Origin: an uncultured Clostridia bacterium
GTDB lineage: Bacteria > Bacillota > Clostridia > Christensenellales > UBA1242
Assembly: GCA_948439925.1 (NCBI GenBank)
Contig: CAOJNR010000016.1
Span: 1 to 12,531 of the forward strand
Length of the DNA stretch: 12,531 nucleotides
Reading direction: 5' to 3'
Shown here: one piece after another, positions 1-6,088 of the stretch
Position numbering within the stretch: the first letter of the stretch is position 1
Layout: each line of letters opens with the position of its first letter
Notes under the pieces: generated by a model
What the model was told of the DNA's origin: nothing
Database searches by the model: none
The model's input: only the letters and a program-made list of their open reading frames with translations
Made by a program: the position numbers and the translations under genes

Positions 1-569
1 ATATAGTTGGCGCAACTTACAAGGTTGCAATCAGCCTTGCAAATGTTGAAGAAGAAGTTTTGGACTTTTATTCAGGCAAGATTAACAAAAGTAGCCTTAC
101 AGTTCAAGATACTGTTGAAATGAGGGATTATCTTTCTCTCTATGTTGGCCAAGATTATTACACACTTATTCTCAAAAACTGCAAATCATCAAACCTTTCT
201 GAAAGCGTGGCTATGATTAACAGTATTAAAGTGGACTTTAAAAATTTTGTCAAAGAGGTTTGTGCGCCAAGTGAACTTAAATCACTTTCTTCAAGTTCGG
301 TTGGAGGTTCTGCGATTGCATATAACTCAAAGATTGATAACCTTTTGGAAGTGAACGAACTTCTAAAAAACGATCGCCAAATTATGCTTAAAGCAACAAG
401 TGAATTCTCATTCTATGATTTTATGCTTTCATACAACGGCGAGAATTTTGATATTGAAAGTGTGAAAGACCTTCACAACTTCCAAGATCTTCATGTCAGT
501 GCAATAGAGGATTATTTTAAGACAACTTTAAAATATTACACAAATTATATTAAAAGTATAATCGTTTAG
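1..569 (+). CDS. C-terminal part of an unrecognised protein (5' end outside window)
   Basis: The frame is open from the left edge (first full codon at nt 3) to a TAG stop at 567-569, giving at least 188 residues. The first possible internal start, a TTG at nt 60, has no ribosome site and the frame is open upstream of it, so the gene almost certainly begins outside the window. The visible part looks soluble and mainly helical, with alternating acidic and hydrophobic stretches, a Ser-rich patch (SLSSSSVGGS) near its middle and a tyrosine-rich end (YYTNYIKSIIV). I see no membrane segment, catalytic motif or known domain. A terminator follows about 50 nt downstream, so it is the last gene of its transcript. 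I do not recognise the family. The coding call is firm because of the long open frame, codon use like its neighbours, and the terminator after it. Confidence 0.8.
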   Translation, partial: IVGATYKVAISLANVEEEVLDFYSGKINKSSLTVQDTVEMRDYLSLYVGQDYYTLILKNCKSSNLSESVAMINSIKVDFKNFVKEVCAPSELKSLSSSSVGGSAIAYNSKIDNLLEVNELLKNDRQIMLKATSEFSFYDFMLSYNGENFDIESVKDLHNFQDLHVSAIEDYFKTTLKYYTNYIKSIIV

Positions 570-617
570 TCCATGTATGGCATTTTGGCAAATATTAAAT
601 TAAAAAAGCTGAGGCTC

Positions 618-653
618 AAAAGACGCAATATGTTTTGACATTTGCGTTTTTTT
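618..653 (+). terminator. Rho-independent terminator of the left-edge gene
   Basis: An 11-bp stem pairs 618-628 (AAAAGACGCAA) with 642-652 (TTGCGTTTTTT), with one G.T pair. It is extended inward by ATGT (630-633) pairing with ACAT (638-641) around a TTTG loop, leaving T629 bulged. The 3' arm is itself the U-tract. It lies about 50 nt after the TAG stop of the left-edge gene. It shares bases with the gltX promoter, whose -35 box sits in the loop and inner stem. Confidence 0.8.
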
Positions 654-663
654 ATGCGATAAT
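635..663 (+). promoter_or_regulatory. sigma-A-type promoter of gltX
   Basis: A perfect -35 box TTGACA (635-640), a 17-nt spacer and GATAAT (658-663, 5 of 6 matches to TATAAT). Transcription would start near 670, leaving a leader of about 30 nt before the gltX ATG. That is too short for a T-box or other riboswitch. The spacer contains the 3' arm of the upstream terminator. Confidence 0.8.
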
Positions 664-700
664 ATATCAAGAAAATTTAAAAAGATATCAAGGAGAAAAT

Positions 701-2335
701 ATGGACTATCAAAAAATTGCTGACTTACTTTTTCCCGAAGTGACAACCACAACTGAGGAAATTTTTGCAAAATATCCAAAAAGAAATTTGAAAGAGGGAC
801 AAGTTGTTTCTCGTTTTGCGCCAAGCCCAACAGGCTTTATACATATCGGCAACTTTTTTCAGATGTTTATAAGCTATAATCTCACGCGTGTAAGCGATGG
901 CGTGTTTTTTCTGCGTATTGAAGACACTGATTCCAAACGCGAAAAAGAGCAAGCAAAAGAAGTTGTATTTGAAATTTTAAATAAATTTGGAATAAAATTT
1001 GATGAATTTCAAACACTTGACGGCAAAGATATTGGTGAATATGGACCATATGTTCAAAGCCAACGAGTTGACATTTATAAAATTTTTGCAAAAAAACTTG
1101 TTGCAGAAGGCAAAGCTTTTCCTTGCTTTTGCAAAAAAACAGAAGGCAAAGAGGACGTTTTGAAACTGCGTGAAAACAAGTTTCACGAGGATGACGAAAA
1201 GGAATATGATCCATGCCGTGATTTAAGCTATGAAGAAGTTAAAAAGCATATTGACAATGGTGAAAAGTTTGCGATCAGACTTAAAACAAAAAACACGGGC
1301 AAAGAACGTGTGAAATTTTATGACCTTATCAAAGGTGAAATTGAAGCAAAAGCCAATGCCAAAGATTTTGTTATTCTTAAAAATGATGGCATACCGCCTT
1401 ATGCTTTCGCGCACGCAATAGACGATACTCTCATGGGAACAACAATCGTAGTGCGAGGAGAGGACTATATCGGCTCAACTCCAATGCATATTGAACTTTT
1501 TGATGCCCTTGGATTTAAGCCGACCACATATTGCCATAATCCACTTATTTGTAAGATTGGTGAGAATGGCAACAAACGCAAAATCTCAAAGCGCTATGAC
1601 CCAGAAGCAGATATGCGATTCTATTTTGAAAAAGGTTATCTCACACGCTCAGTGCTTGAATATCTGTTAAATATAATCAATTCTGGATTTGAAATGTGGC
1701 GTGCAAACAATCCTGACAAAGATTGGTCTGAGTTTAAGTTTGGAATAAATGACATCACTGCTGTTGGACCAATTTTTGACCTTGTTAAACTTAACGACAT
1801 TTCAAAAAACATAATCGGCACAATGAGTGCAACCCAGCTTTATGACCTTTGGCTTGCGTGGGCAGAGGAATTCAACAAACCTCTTGCAAAAGTTTTGAAA
1901 GAGAAGAAAGACTTTTCAACTGCAATGCTTAACATTGACAGAGAAACTCCGAAGCCAAGAAAGGATATCTTCAACATGAGCATGATTGAAGAATATTTCT
2001 CATATATGTTCAAAAAACCAACGTTAAACGAGCTTAGCGAGGAAGATAAAGAAAAATTTAATGAGTTTATGGATGAATATCAAAAAGCTTTTGTTTTTCC
2101 AAATTCAAATGAAGAATGGTTTAACCTTGTCAAAGAGGTTGCAGGAAAACTTGGCTATGCAACTGACAATAAAGCATATAAGGCCAATCCAGAAGCCTTT
2201 AAAGGCAATGTTGCCAAAGCTTGTGAGTTTGTCCGAATTGCAATAACTGGACGTAAGAACTCTCCAACGCTATATGAAATCATCAAGGTTTTAGGTGAAA
2301 AAGAAATCAAAGATAGACTTTCAGTTAGGGTTTAA
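701..2335 (+). CDS. gltX: Glutamate--tRNA ligase (GluRS)
   Basis: Class I aminoacyl-tRNA synthetase that charges tRNA-Glu in the cytoplasm; 544 residues. The Rossmann-fold signature RFAPSPTGFIHIG is at 38-50, with the HIGH-type motif HIGN at 48-51. FFLRIEDTD follows, and the KMSKS-type loop is KISKR at 294-298. C142-x-C144 and C172 lie where some bacterial GluRS hold zinc. The N-terminal segment of about 35 residues before the HIGH domain and the length near 545 match, from memory, a clostridial GluRS form rather than the ~470-480-residue E. coli type, so I do not regard them as abnormal. The start is the ATG at 701, preceded by AAGGAGA at 690-696; an in-frame start at 635 would lie inside the promoter and terminator. 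Whether it also misacylates tRNA-Gln for GatCAB cannot be judged from this window. It is a single-gene unit with its own promoter and terminator. Confidence 0.96.
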   Translation: MDYQKIADLLFPEVTTTTEEIFAKYPKRNLKEGQVVSRFAPSPTGFIHIGNFFQMFISYNLTRVSDGVFFLRIEDTDSKREKEQAKEVVFEILNKFGIKFDEFQTLDGKDIGEYGPYVQSQRVDIYKIFAKKLVAEGKAFPCFCKKTEGKEDVLKLRENKFHEDDEKEYDPCRDLSYEEVKKHIDNGEKFAIRLKTKNTGKERVKFYDLIKGEIEAKANAKDFVILKNDGIPPYAFAHAIDDTLMGTTIVVRGEDYIGSTPMHIELFDALGFKPTTYCHNPLICKIGENGNKRKISKRYDPEADMRFYFEKGYLTRSVLEYLLNIINSGFEMWRANNPDKDWSEFKFGINDITAVGPIFDLVKLNDISKNIIGTMSATQLYDLWLAWAEEFNKPLAKVLKEKKDFSTAMLNIDRETPKPRKDIFNMSMIEEYFSYMFKKPTLNELSEEDKEKFNEFMDEYQKAFVFPNSNEEWFNLVKEVAGKLGYATDNKAYKANPEAFKGNVAKACEFVRIAITGRKNSPTLYEIIKVLGEKEIKDRLSVRV

Positions 2336-2366
2336 AAAAGTCAAGACAATTTAGTCTTGACTTTTT
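2336..2366. terminator. Two-way terminator between gltX and the MGMT-family gene
   Basis: A perfect 12-bp stem AAAAGTCAAGAC (2336-2347) / GTCTTGACTTTT (2354-2365) around a 6-nt AATTTA loop starts right after the gltX stop. It ends in a T-run on the plus strand. The A-run at its left gives a U-tract on the minus strand, so it can also stop transcripts of the convergent MGMT-family gene, whose stop lies about 60 nt away. The stretch 2367-2425 holds only AT-rich sequence, including a T9 run at 2391-2399. Confidence 0.9.
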
Positions 2367-2425
2367 ATATTGTAAAAATTGAATATATTGTTTTTTTTTG
2401 AGTGCCTTTTTTAGCATAATAATTA

Positions 2426-2743
2426 TTATATTAACTTATCAGGCGTGATAATAAACTTATTGTCAACTATATATTCGTTTTCAAAAACCACACCTTCTTT
2501 TTCAAGCAGAGTTTTTTGAATATCAATTCCACCAAAAGCAAAAGAGGGTGTCAAACTGCCATCTGAAAAAACAACTCGGTGGCATGGAACTATGTTTTTA
2601 TATGGATTTTGGTGTAAAGCGCGACCAACTCGTCTTGCGAGATGGCGGTTTCCGAGTGCGGTTGCAATTTTGCCATAGGTTGTAACTTTACCAGCTGGCA
2701 CGCGCAAAACAATTTTGTAAACTTCTTCATTAAATTCGTTCAT
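2426..2743 (-). CDS. MGMT-family protein, single-domain O6-alkylguanine-DNA alkyltransferase-like
   Basis: 105 residues, essentially only the DNA-binding/active-site domain of the Ada/Ogt/MGMT family. Visible are the VPAGKVTTYGKIA helix-turn-helix entry (15-27), LARRVGRAL (35-43) with the arginine region that flips out the damaged base, and the active-site motif VPCHRV (52-57) with Cys54. The usual N-terminal RNase H-like domain (about 80 residues) is absent, as in alkyltransferase-like (ATL) proteins. Classical ATLs replace the active-site Cys by another residue, often Trp, whereas here it is kept, so suicide alkyl transfer remains possible. It could therefore be a minimal true alkyltransferase or a Cys-containing ATL that flags lesions for nucleotide excision repair. 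There is no downstream Met that would keep the domain intact, so the ATG at 2743 is the start. It has no Shine-Dalgarno sequence, and the -10 box ends only 6 nt before the ATG. Confidence 0.92.
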   Translation of the reverse strand: MNEFNEEVYKIVLRVPAGKVTTYGKIATALGNRHLARRVGRALHQNPYKNIVPCHRVVFSDGSLTPSFAFGGIDIQKTLLEKEGVVFENEYIVDNKFIITPDKLI

Positions 2744-2749
2744 GAAAAT

Positions 2750-2778
2750 ATTTTATAATAAAGTTTCAAAATAGTCAA
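2750..2778 (-). promoter_or_regulatory. Promoter of the MGMT-family gene, probably giving a leaderless mRNA
   Basis: On the minus strand TTGACT (2773-2778, 5/6 to consensus), a 17-nt spacer and TAAAAT (2750-2755, 5/6). Only 6 nt separate the -10 box from the ATG at 2743, so transcription should begin at or within a nucleotide or two of the start codon. That agrees with the lack of any ribosome site. Confidence 0.6.
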
Positions 2779-2786
2779 CAAAACCG

Positions 2787-2805
2787 TTGCTTATTTTTAA
2801 AGCAA
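2787..2805. repeat. Short inverted repeat in the divergent intergenic region
   Basis: TTGCTT (2787-2792) and AAGCAA (2800-2805) are separated by 7 nt of A/T. The repeat lies between the divergent MGMT-family and small-protein genes, just upstream of the MGMT -35 box. It could be an operator, but at this AT content six-base arms also arise by chance. It has no U-tract in either direction, so it is not a terminator. Confidence 0.3.
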
Positions 2806-2833
2806 GTTTTGACTTTTATGCATATAAAAAGAT

Positions 2834-3031
2834 ATGGATAAATGTATATTTGATTTTAGCGCCAAGGAACTTGTTGCATTGGCTGGAAGCCTTGCCATTG
2901 CAATGAGCGAAAAGTTTGATGATGAAACTATCTGCTCTATCAAGCTTTTTTTGTCCACCTTGCAGTCAAATCTCAACTTGATTGAGTTTCATGACAAAGG
3001 TTGTAAAAAAAGAAGGGGGATAAAAAGATGA
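2834..3031 (+). CDS. Small helical protein upstream of a sigma-like gene (DUF6774-like)
   Basis: 65 residues: an acidic, amphipathic helical body (residues about 9-52, with KELVALAGSLAIAMSEKF, then an acidic turn DDE, then ICSIKLFLSTLQSNLNLI) and a short basic tail (KKRRGIKR, 58-65). Three cysteines, C4, C34 and C57, are present with no metal-site spacing. The pattern resembles, from memory, small clostridial proteins classed as DUF6774; this is similarity of pattern, not a verified hit, and the function is unknown. Its TGA overlaps the ATG of the following sigma-like gene (ATGA, 3028-3031), and its basic tail is encoded by the purine-rich ribosome site of that gene. This points to one transcript and translational coupling. 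No good ribosome site precedes its ATG; TATAAA at 2823-2828 sits 5 nt before it. A role as a partner or regulator of the sigma-like protein is a guess from position only. Confidence 0.75.
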   Translation: MDKCIFDFSAKELVALAGSLAIAMSEKFDDETICSIKLFLSTLQSNLNLIEFHDKGCKKRRGIKR

Positions 3032-4263
3032 TTTCTTCTAAACAGGCTTTGCCAAATGAAGAAAACAGAAAATTGATTGTTTCAGCGCGAGAAGAATATC
3101 TTTCAAGTGATGGCAAAAATCAAACTCTTATGCAAGAAGCGATAAGAAGAAATATGGGGCTTGTTTATTCGATTATTAAACAGTTTTACCACACTTTTAA
3201 AAAGTTTGGCATAGATTCAGAAGACGCAGTTGCTATCATGGCTGAAAAGCTTTTTGATTGCATTTTAAAGTATGATGAAGAAAAAGTTGCTTTTTCAACT
3301 TTTGCAGGAAAATGTTTAACAAATTCGGTGAATATGATTATCCGAAAAGAAAGAAAAAAGAAAATTTGCAAAAGCTTGGAATCCTCAATAAAAGTTAACG
3401 ATAGTGATGAAATGTTAATGGCAGATGTTGTTGAAGACAAGAGAGTGCCCCCTGTCGACGAGAAAACGATTGCAAAAATCGAAAGTGAACGGTTTCTTCA
3501 AATTCTGCCAATATTTTTTAGTAAATACGATTGTTCTATTATAAAAATGCGAAGCAAAAATTTAACGCAGAAACAAATTGGCAAGGCTAATGGAATAAGC
3601 CGATGTTATGTTTCAAAAAAATTATCAAAAATCGGTCAAAGATTAAATTTGATAAAAAGTTTTAAAGATGTTTCTGATATAGATAAGTTTAATAAAGAAG
3701 GCAATTTTTCTTTGGAACAGATTAAGGAAAATGAGGCGTGTTATAGCTTTGCACAATATATTTATTCAAATCGAAATATTAATTTTGACAAGTGTTTTCG
3801 TTATGTCAGTTATGATTATCGACAACTTGGCATGCTATCCAAAATTAAGAAAATCTTTGGCAAAAATGAAAAGGAGATTTTGGAAATCTTGGCAAAAGTT
3901 GAAAATGTTGATTTCGGCAAAATAATGGATAAAGAGAACTCTGGATCAATTTCAGTTTTAGTGAATGAAAGTAATTTAAATATACGTCTGACAAATTTTG
4001 TTCACATATTAAAGGATTTTAATAAATATGGTGATATCTGTTTTGGCTGGTATTCAGTTGAGGATTTGGCGTTTTTAGGAAAATTTAATGAAAAAATGAA
4101 AAATCCAATCAATAAATATTTCCCCAAGCTGAAATATAAAGAAGGTTATATTAAAGCATCAGAAGACATTGAGAGTGCAAAAAATAAGGTAATAAAAAGA
4201 CGCAAGGCGTTAATCGAAAATGATAGCGCAATGGAAGAAAGCGTTCAAAATTTAAATTATTAA
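3028..4263 (+). CDS. Sigma-70-family-like protein with a long unrecognised C-terminal extension
   Basis: 411 residues. Residues about 37-110 look like sigma region 2: RRNMGLVYSIIKQF, an acidic EDA segment at 65-67, and DEEKVAFSTFAGKCLTNSVN at 83-102, where region 2 contacts core polymerase and the -10 element. A short charged linker (111-151) replaces region 3. Residues about 152-206 look like region 4: a helical segment followed by LTQKQIGKANGISRCYVSKKL (179-199), a helix-turn-helix expected to read a -35 element. Sigma proteins of this small type usually end near 200 residues; here about 205 more follow with no domain I recognise (aromatic and Lys-rich, probably globular, no membrane segment, a basic KVIKRRK near the end). 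AAGGGGG at 3013-3019 precedes the ATG. GC in sampled stretches (about 23-33%) is below sampled stretches of gltX and gpmI (about 40%), so acquisition by transfer is possible. It could direct RNA polymerase to its own regulon, or be a DNA-binding relative without sigma activity. Confidence 0.85.
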   Translation: MISSKQALPNEENRKLIVSAREEYLSSDGKNQTLMQEAIRRNMGLVYSIIKQFYHTFKKFGIDSEDAVAIMAEKLFDCILKYDEEKVAFSTFAGKCLTNSVNMIIRKERKKKICKSLESSIKVNDSDEMLMADVVEDKRVPPVDEKTIAKIESERFLQILPIFFSKYDCSIIKMRSKNLTQKQIGKANGISRCYVSKKLSKIGQRLNLIKSFKDVSDIDKFNKEGNFSLEQIKENEACYSFAQYIYSNRNINFDKCFRYVSYDYRQLGMLSKIKKIFGKNEKEILEILAKVENVDFGKIMDKENSGSISVLVNESNLNIRLTNFVHILKDFNKYGDICFGWYSVEDLAFLGKFNEKMKNPINKYFPKLKYKEGYIKASEDIESAKNKVIKRRKALIENDSAMEESVQNLNY

Positions 4264-4320
4264 TGTATAGTGAGTTTTATTTTTCTGCCTTCAAATTTAA
4301 TATTTATTTTGCCAAAACAT

Positions 4321-4348
4321 AAAAAACACGCATTTTTGCGTGTTTTTT
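4321..4348. terminator. Two-way terminator between the sigma-like gene and gpmI
   Basis: A perfect 12-bp stem AAAAAACACGCA (4321-4332) / TGCGTGTTTTTT (4337-4348) with a TTTT loop. The A6 and T6 ends supply a U-tract on either strand, so it can end both the sigma-like transcript and gpmI mRNA, whose stop lies 51 nt beyond. The rest of 4264-4398 is AT-rich with nothing else I can identify. Confidence 0.9.
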
Positions 4349-4398
4349 GTTAATTATCAATAATTTTTATATATTAATTGAGTAAATAATTACTTAAC

Positions 4399-5892
4399 TT
4401 AAAATAATGGATCAACCATAGTGCTTGGTTTTTCAATTCCAAGAAGTTTCAAAACGGTCGGTGCTATATTTGCGATTGAGCCTTTCTTTGAAAGCTTAAC
4501 CTTGCGTTTTTCGCTGACAAGTATGCAAGGCACAGGGTTTGTTGTATGTGATGTGACTTTGTTGCCTTTTTCGTCAAACATCAGTTCTGCATTGCCGTGG
4601 TCGGCTGTGATAATGCATTCGCCACCAGCCATAAGTGTTGCAAGCGCAAGAGTATAAGCTTGTTTTTCAACGCATGTGATTGCTTCTTTGGTTGCATTAA
4701 AGTTTCCAGTGTGTCCAATCATGTCTGGGTTTGAATAGTTGACCAAAATGAAGTCATATTGCGCTGATGCGATGGCGTCAAGCGTTTTTTCAGTGATTTC
4801 GATTGCTCGCATTTTTGGATAATCGGAAAAGTCTTGGGTGTCAACGCTGTCTATAAGCACTCGTTCCTCGTTTTTGTATGGCTTTTCAATTCCGCCATTG
4901 AAGAAGAATGTGACATGAGCATATTTTGTTGTTTCTGCAATGTGGAATTGTTTCATATTGTGCTCGGAAATGATTGCTGAAAGATTGTCTTTGATTTCCT
5001 CAGGTGGATAAAGTGTGTTAAGTGATGAAAAATCAGCTGAATATTCTTCCATTGGGGAATATAAAAGATCTTTAAACTTTTTGGTTTTAAACTCTTTAAA
5101 TTTTGGATCGGTGATTGCTCGTGTGATTTCGATAGCACGATCAGAACGATAGTTATAGAAAATTACGCTGTCGCCATCCTTTATTGTGCCCTCTTTTTCA
5201 ATCAGTGCTGGTTCGATAAACTCGTCATAAACGCCACTTTCATAACTTGCTTCAAGGTATTCCTTTGCAGTTAATTTTTGCAAGTTTTCACCAAAAATCA
5301 TGGTTTTGTATGCTTTTTCCACTCTTTCAAAGCGTTTTTCTCTGTCCATTGAATAAACTCGACCTGAAATTGAAGCGATTTTTGCATTGGTGTTTTCAAT
5401 TTTTTTGCTGAGCGAAGAAATGTATTTTGCGCCATCTTTTATGCCTGTGTCGCGTCCGTCCATGAAGGCATGGATATAGATGTTTTTGATTTTATAAGCT
5501 TTTGCGCAGTCCAGAATTGCAAATAGGTGATTGATATGTGAATGAACTCCTCCATCAGAAAGTAAGCCCATAATATGCAAGTTCTTTCCTTCGGCATGTT
5601 TGAAAGCCTTGATAAGTGCAGGGTTTGTGCCAAACTTGCCTGTGGCAATATCATCATCAATTTTCATAAGGTCTTGCAAGATAACGCGTCCTCCGCCGAG
5701 CGTCAAATGCCCAACCTCTGAGTTGCCCATTTGCCCCTTCGGCAATCCAACGCTCGTTCCACTCGCTTCCAAAGTTGTGTGAGGATATTTCTTTATAAGC
5801 TTATCTAGGTTTGGAGTTCCTGCTGACAAAATTGCATTTCCATTTTTCTCTTTTCTCAGCCCAAATCCGTCCAAAATTATAAGTGTAACCAT
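4399..5892 (-). CDS. gpmI: 2,3-bisphosphoglycerate-independent phosphoglycerate mutase
   Basis: Interconverts 3-phosphoglycerate and 2-phosphoglycerate in glycolysis without a bisphosphoglycerate cofactor; a two-Mn, alkaline-phosphatase-superfamily enzyme of the cytoplasm. 497 residues, close to the usual ~510. The phosphatase-domain ligands are visible: D8 in LIILDGFG, the phosphoserine nucleophile S58 in GQMGNSEVGH, D390 and H394 in NPDMIGH, D431 and H432 in TADHGNAE, and H449 in TSHTTNPVP. The inserted transferase domain shows H117-S-H119, DGRDT (145-149) and the substrate-binding YNYRSDRAIEITR segment. All key residues are present in the expected order, so it should be active. The ATG at 5892 is preceded, on the minus strand, by AAAGGAGA (5902-5909). 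The gene stands alone rather than in a glycolytic cluster; it lies downstream of the TtcA-family gene on the same strand across a 196-nt AT-rich gap. Confidence 0.97.
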   Translation of the reverse strand: MVTLIILDGFGLRKEKNGNAILSAGTPNLDKLIKKYPHTTLEASGTSVGLPKGQMGNSEVGHLTLGGGRVILQDLMKIDDDIATGKFGTNPALIKAFKHAEGKNLHIMGLLSDGGVHSHINHLFAILDCAKAYKIKNIYIHAFMDGRDTGIKDGAKYISSLSKKIENTNAKIASISGRVYSMDREKRFERVEKAYKTMIFGENLQKLTAKEYLEASYESGVYDEFIEPALIEKEGTIKDGDSVIFYNYRSDRAIEITRAITDPKFKEFKTKKFKDLLYSPMEEYSADFSSLNTLYPPEEIKDNLSAIISEHNMKQFHIAETTKYAHVTFFFNGGIEKPYKNEERVLIDSVDTQDFSDYPKMRAIEITEKTLDAIASAQYDFILVNYSNPDMIGHTGNFNATKEAITCVEKQAYTLALATLMAGGECIITADHGNAELMFDEKGNKVTSHTTNPVPCILVSEKRKVKLSKKGSIANIAPTVLKLLGIEKPSTMVDPLF

Positions 5893-6088
5893 TATTTTAA
5901 TTCTCCTTTTTTTTGTTAAAAAATTTTATATTTTTCTTGATTTTAAATTAATTAAAAAATATTTTAAAAATTGTTTTTTTTTTGTTATTTTTATATTTTT
6001 TTTAACATTTTTAATTAATTTTTTACTTATTTTTTATTAATTTTTAGTTTTTATATTATTTTTTAAATATTTTTTTGATTTTTTAATC
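5893..6088. other. Extremely AT-rich spacer between gpmI and the TtcA-family gene
   Basis: Apart from the gpmI ribosome site at 5902-5909 this is almost pure A/T; the two 60-nt blocks from 5941 to 6060 contain only 2 and 3 G/C bases. The plus strand is T-dominated, so the transcript running from the TtcA-family gene toward gpmI would be A-rich. There is no G/C hairpin and no U-tract in that direction, so I see no terminator. Read-through into gpmI is possible, but a separate gpmI promoter cannot be excluded because -10-like sequences are everywhere at this composition. Confidence 0.75.

Noticed and set aside
60..62. TTG at 60 as the start of the left-edge gene
   Set aside because: The frame is open to the left edge and no ribosome site precedes the TTG, so the gene is better read as cut by the window.
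635..700. Longer gltX reading frame starting at a TTG at 635
   Set aside because: This codon lies in the -35 box and terminator hairpin, upstream of the predicted mRNA start. The ATG at 701 has AAGGAGA at 690-696.
664..700. T-box or other riboswitch in front of gltX
   Set aside because: The predicted leader is about 30 nt, with no room for such an RNA and no T-box sequence.
2809..2828. TTGACT (2809-2814) and TATAAA (2823-2828) as a standard promoter for the small gene
   Set aside because: The spacer is only 8 nt, too short for sigma-A-type recognition. A 17-nt spacing from TTGACT gives no -10-like sequence.
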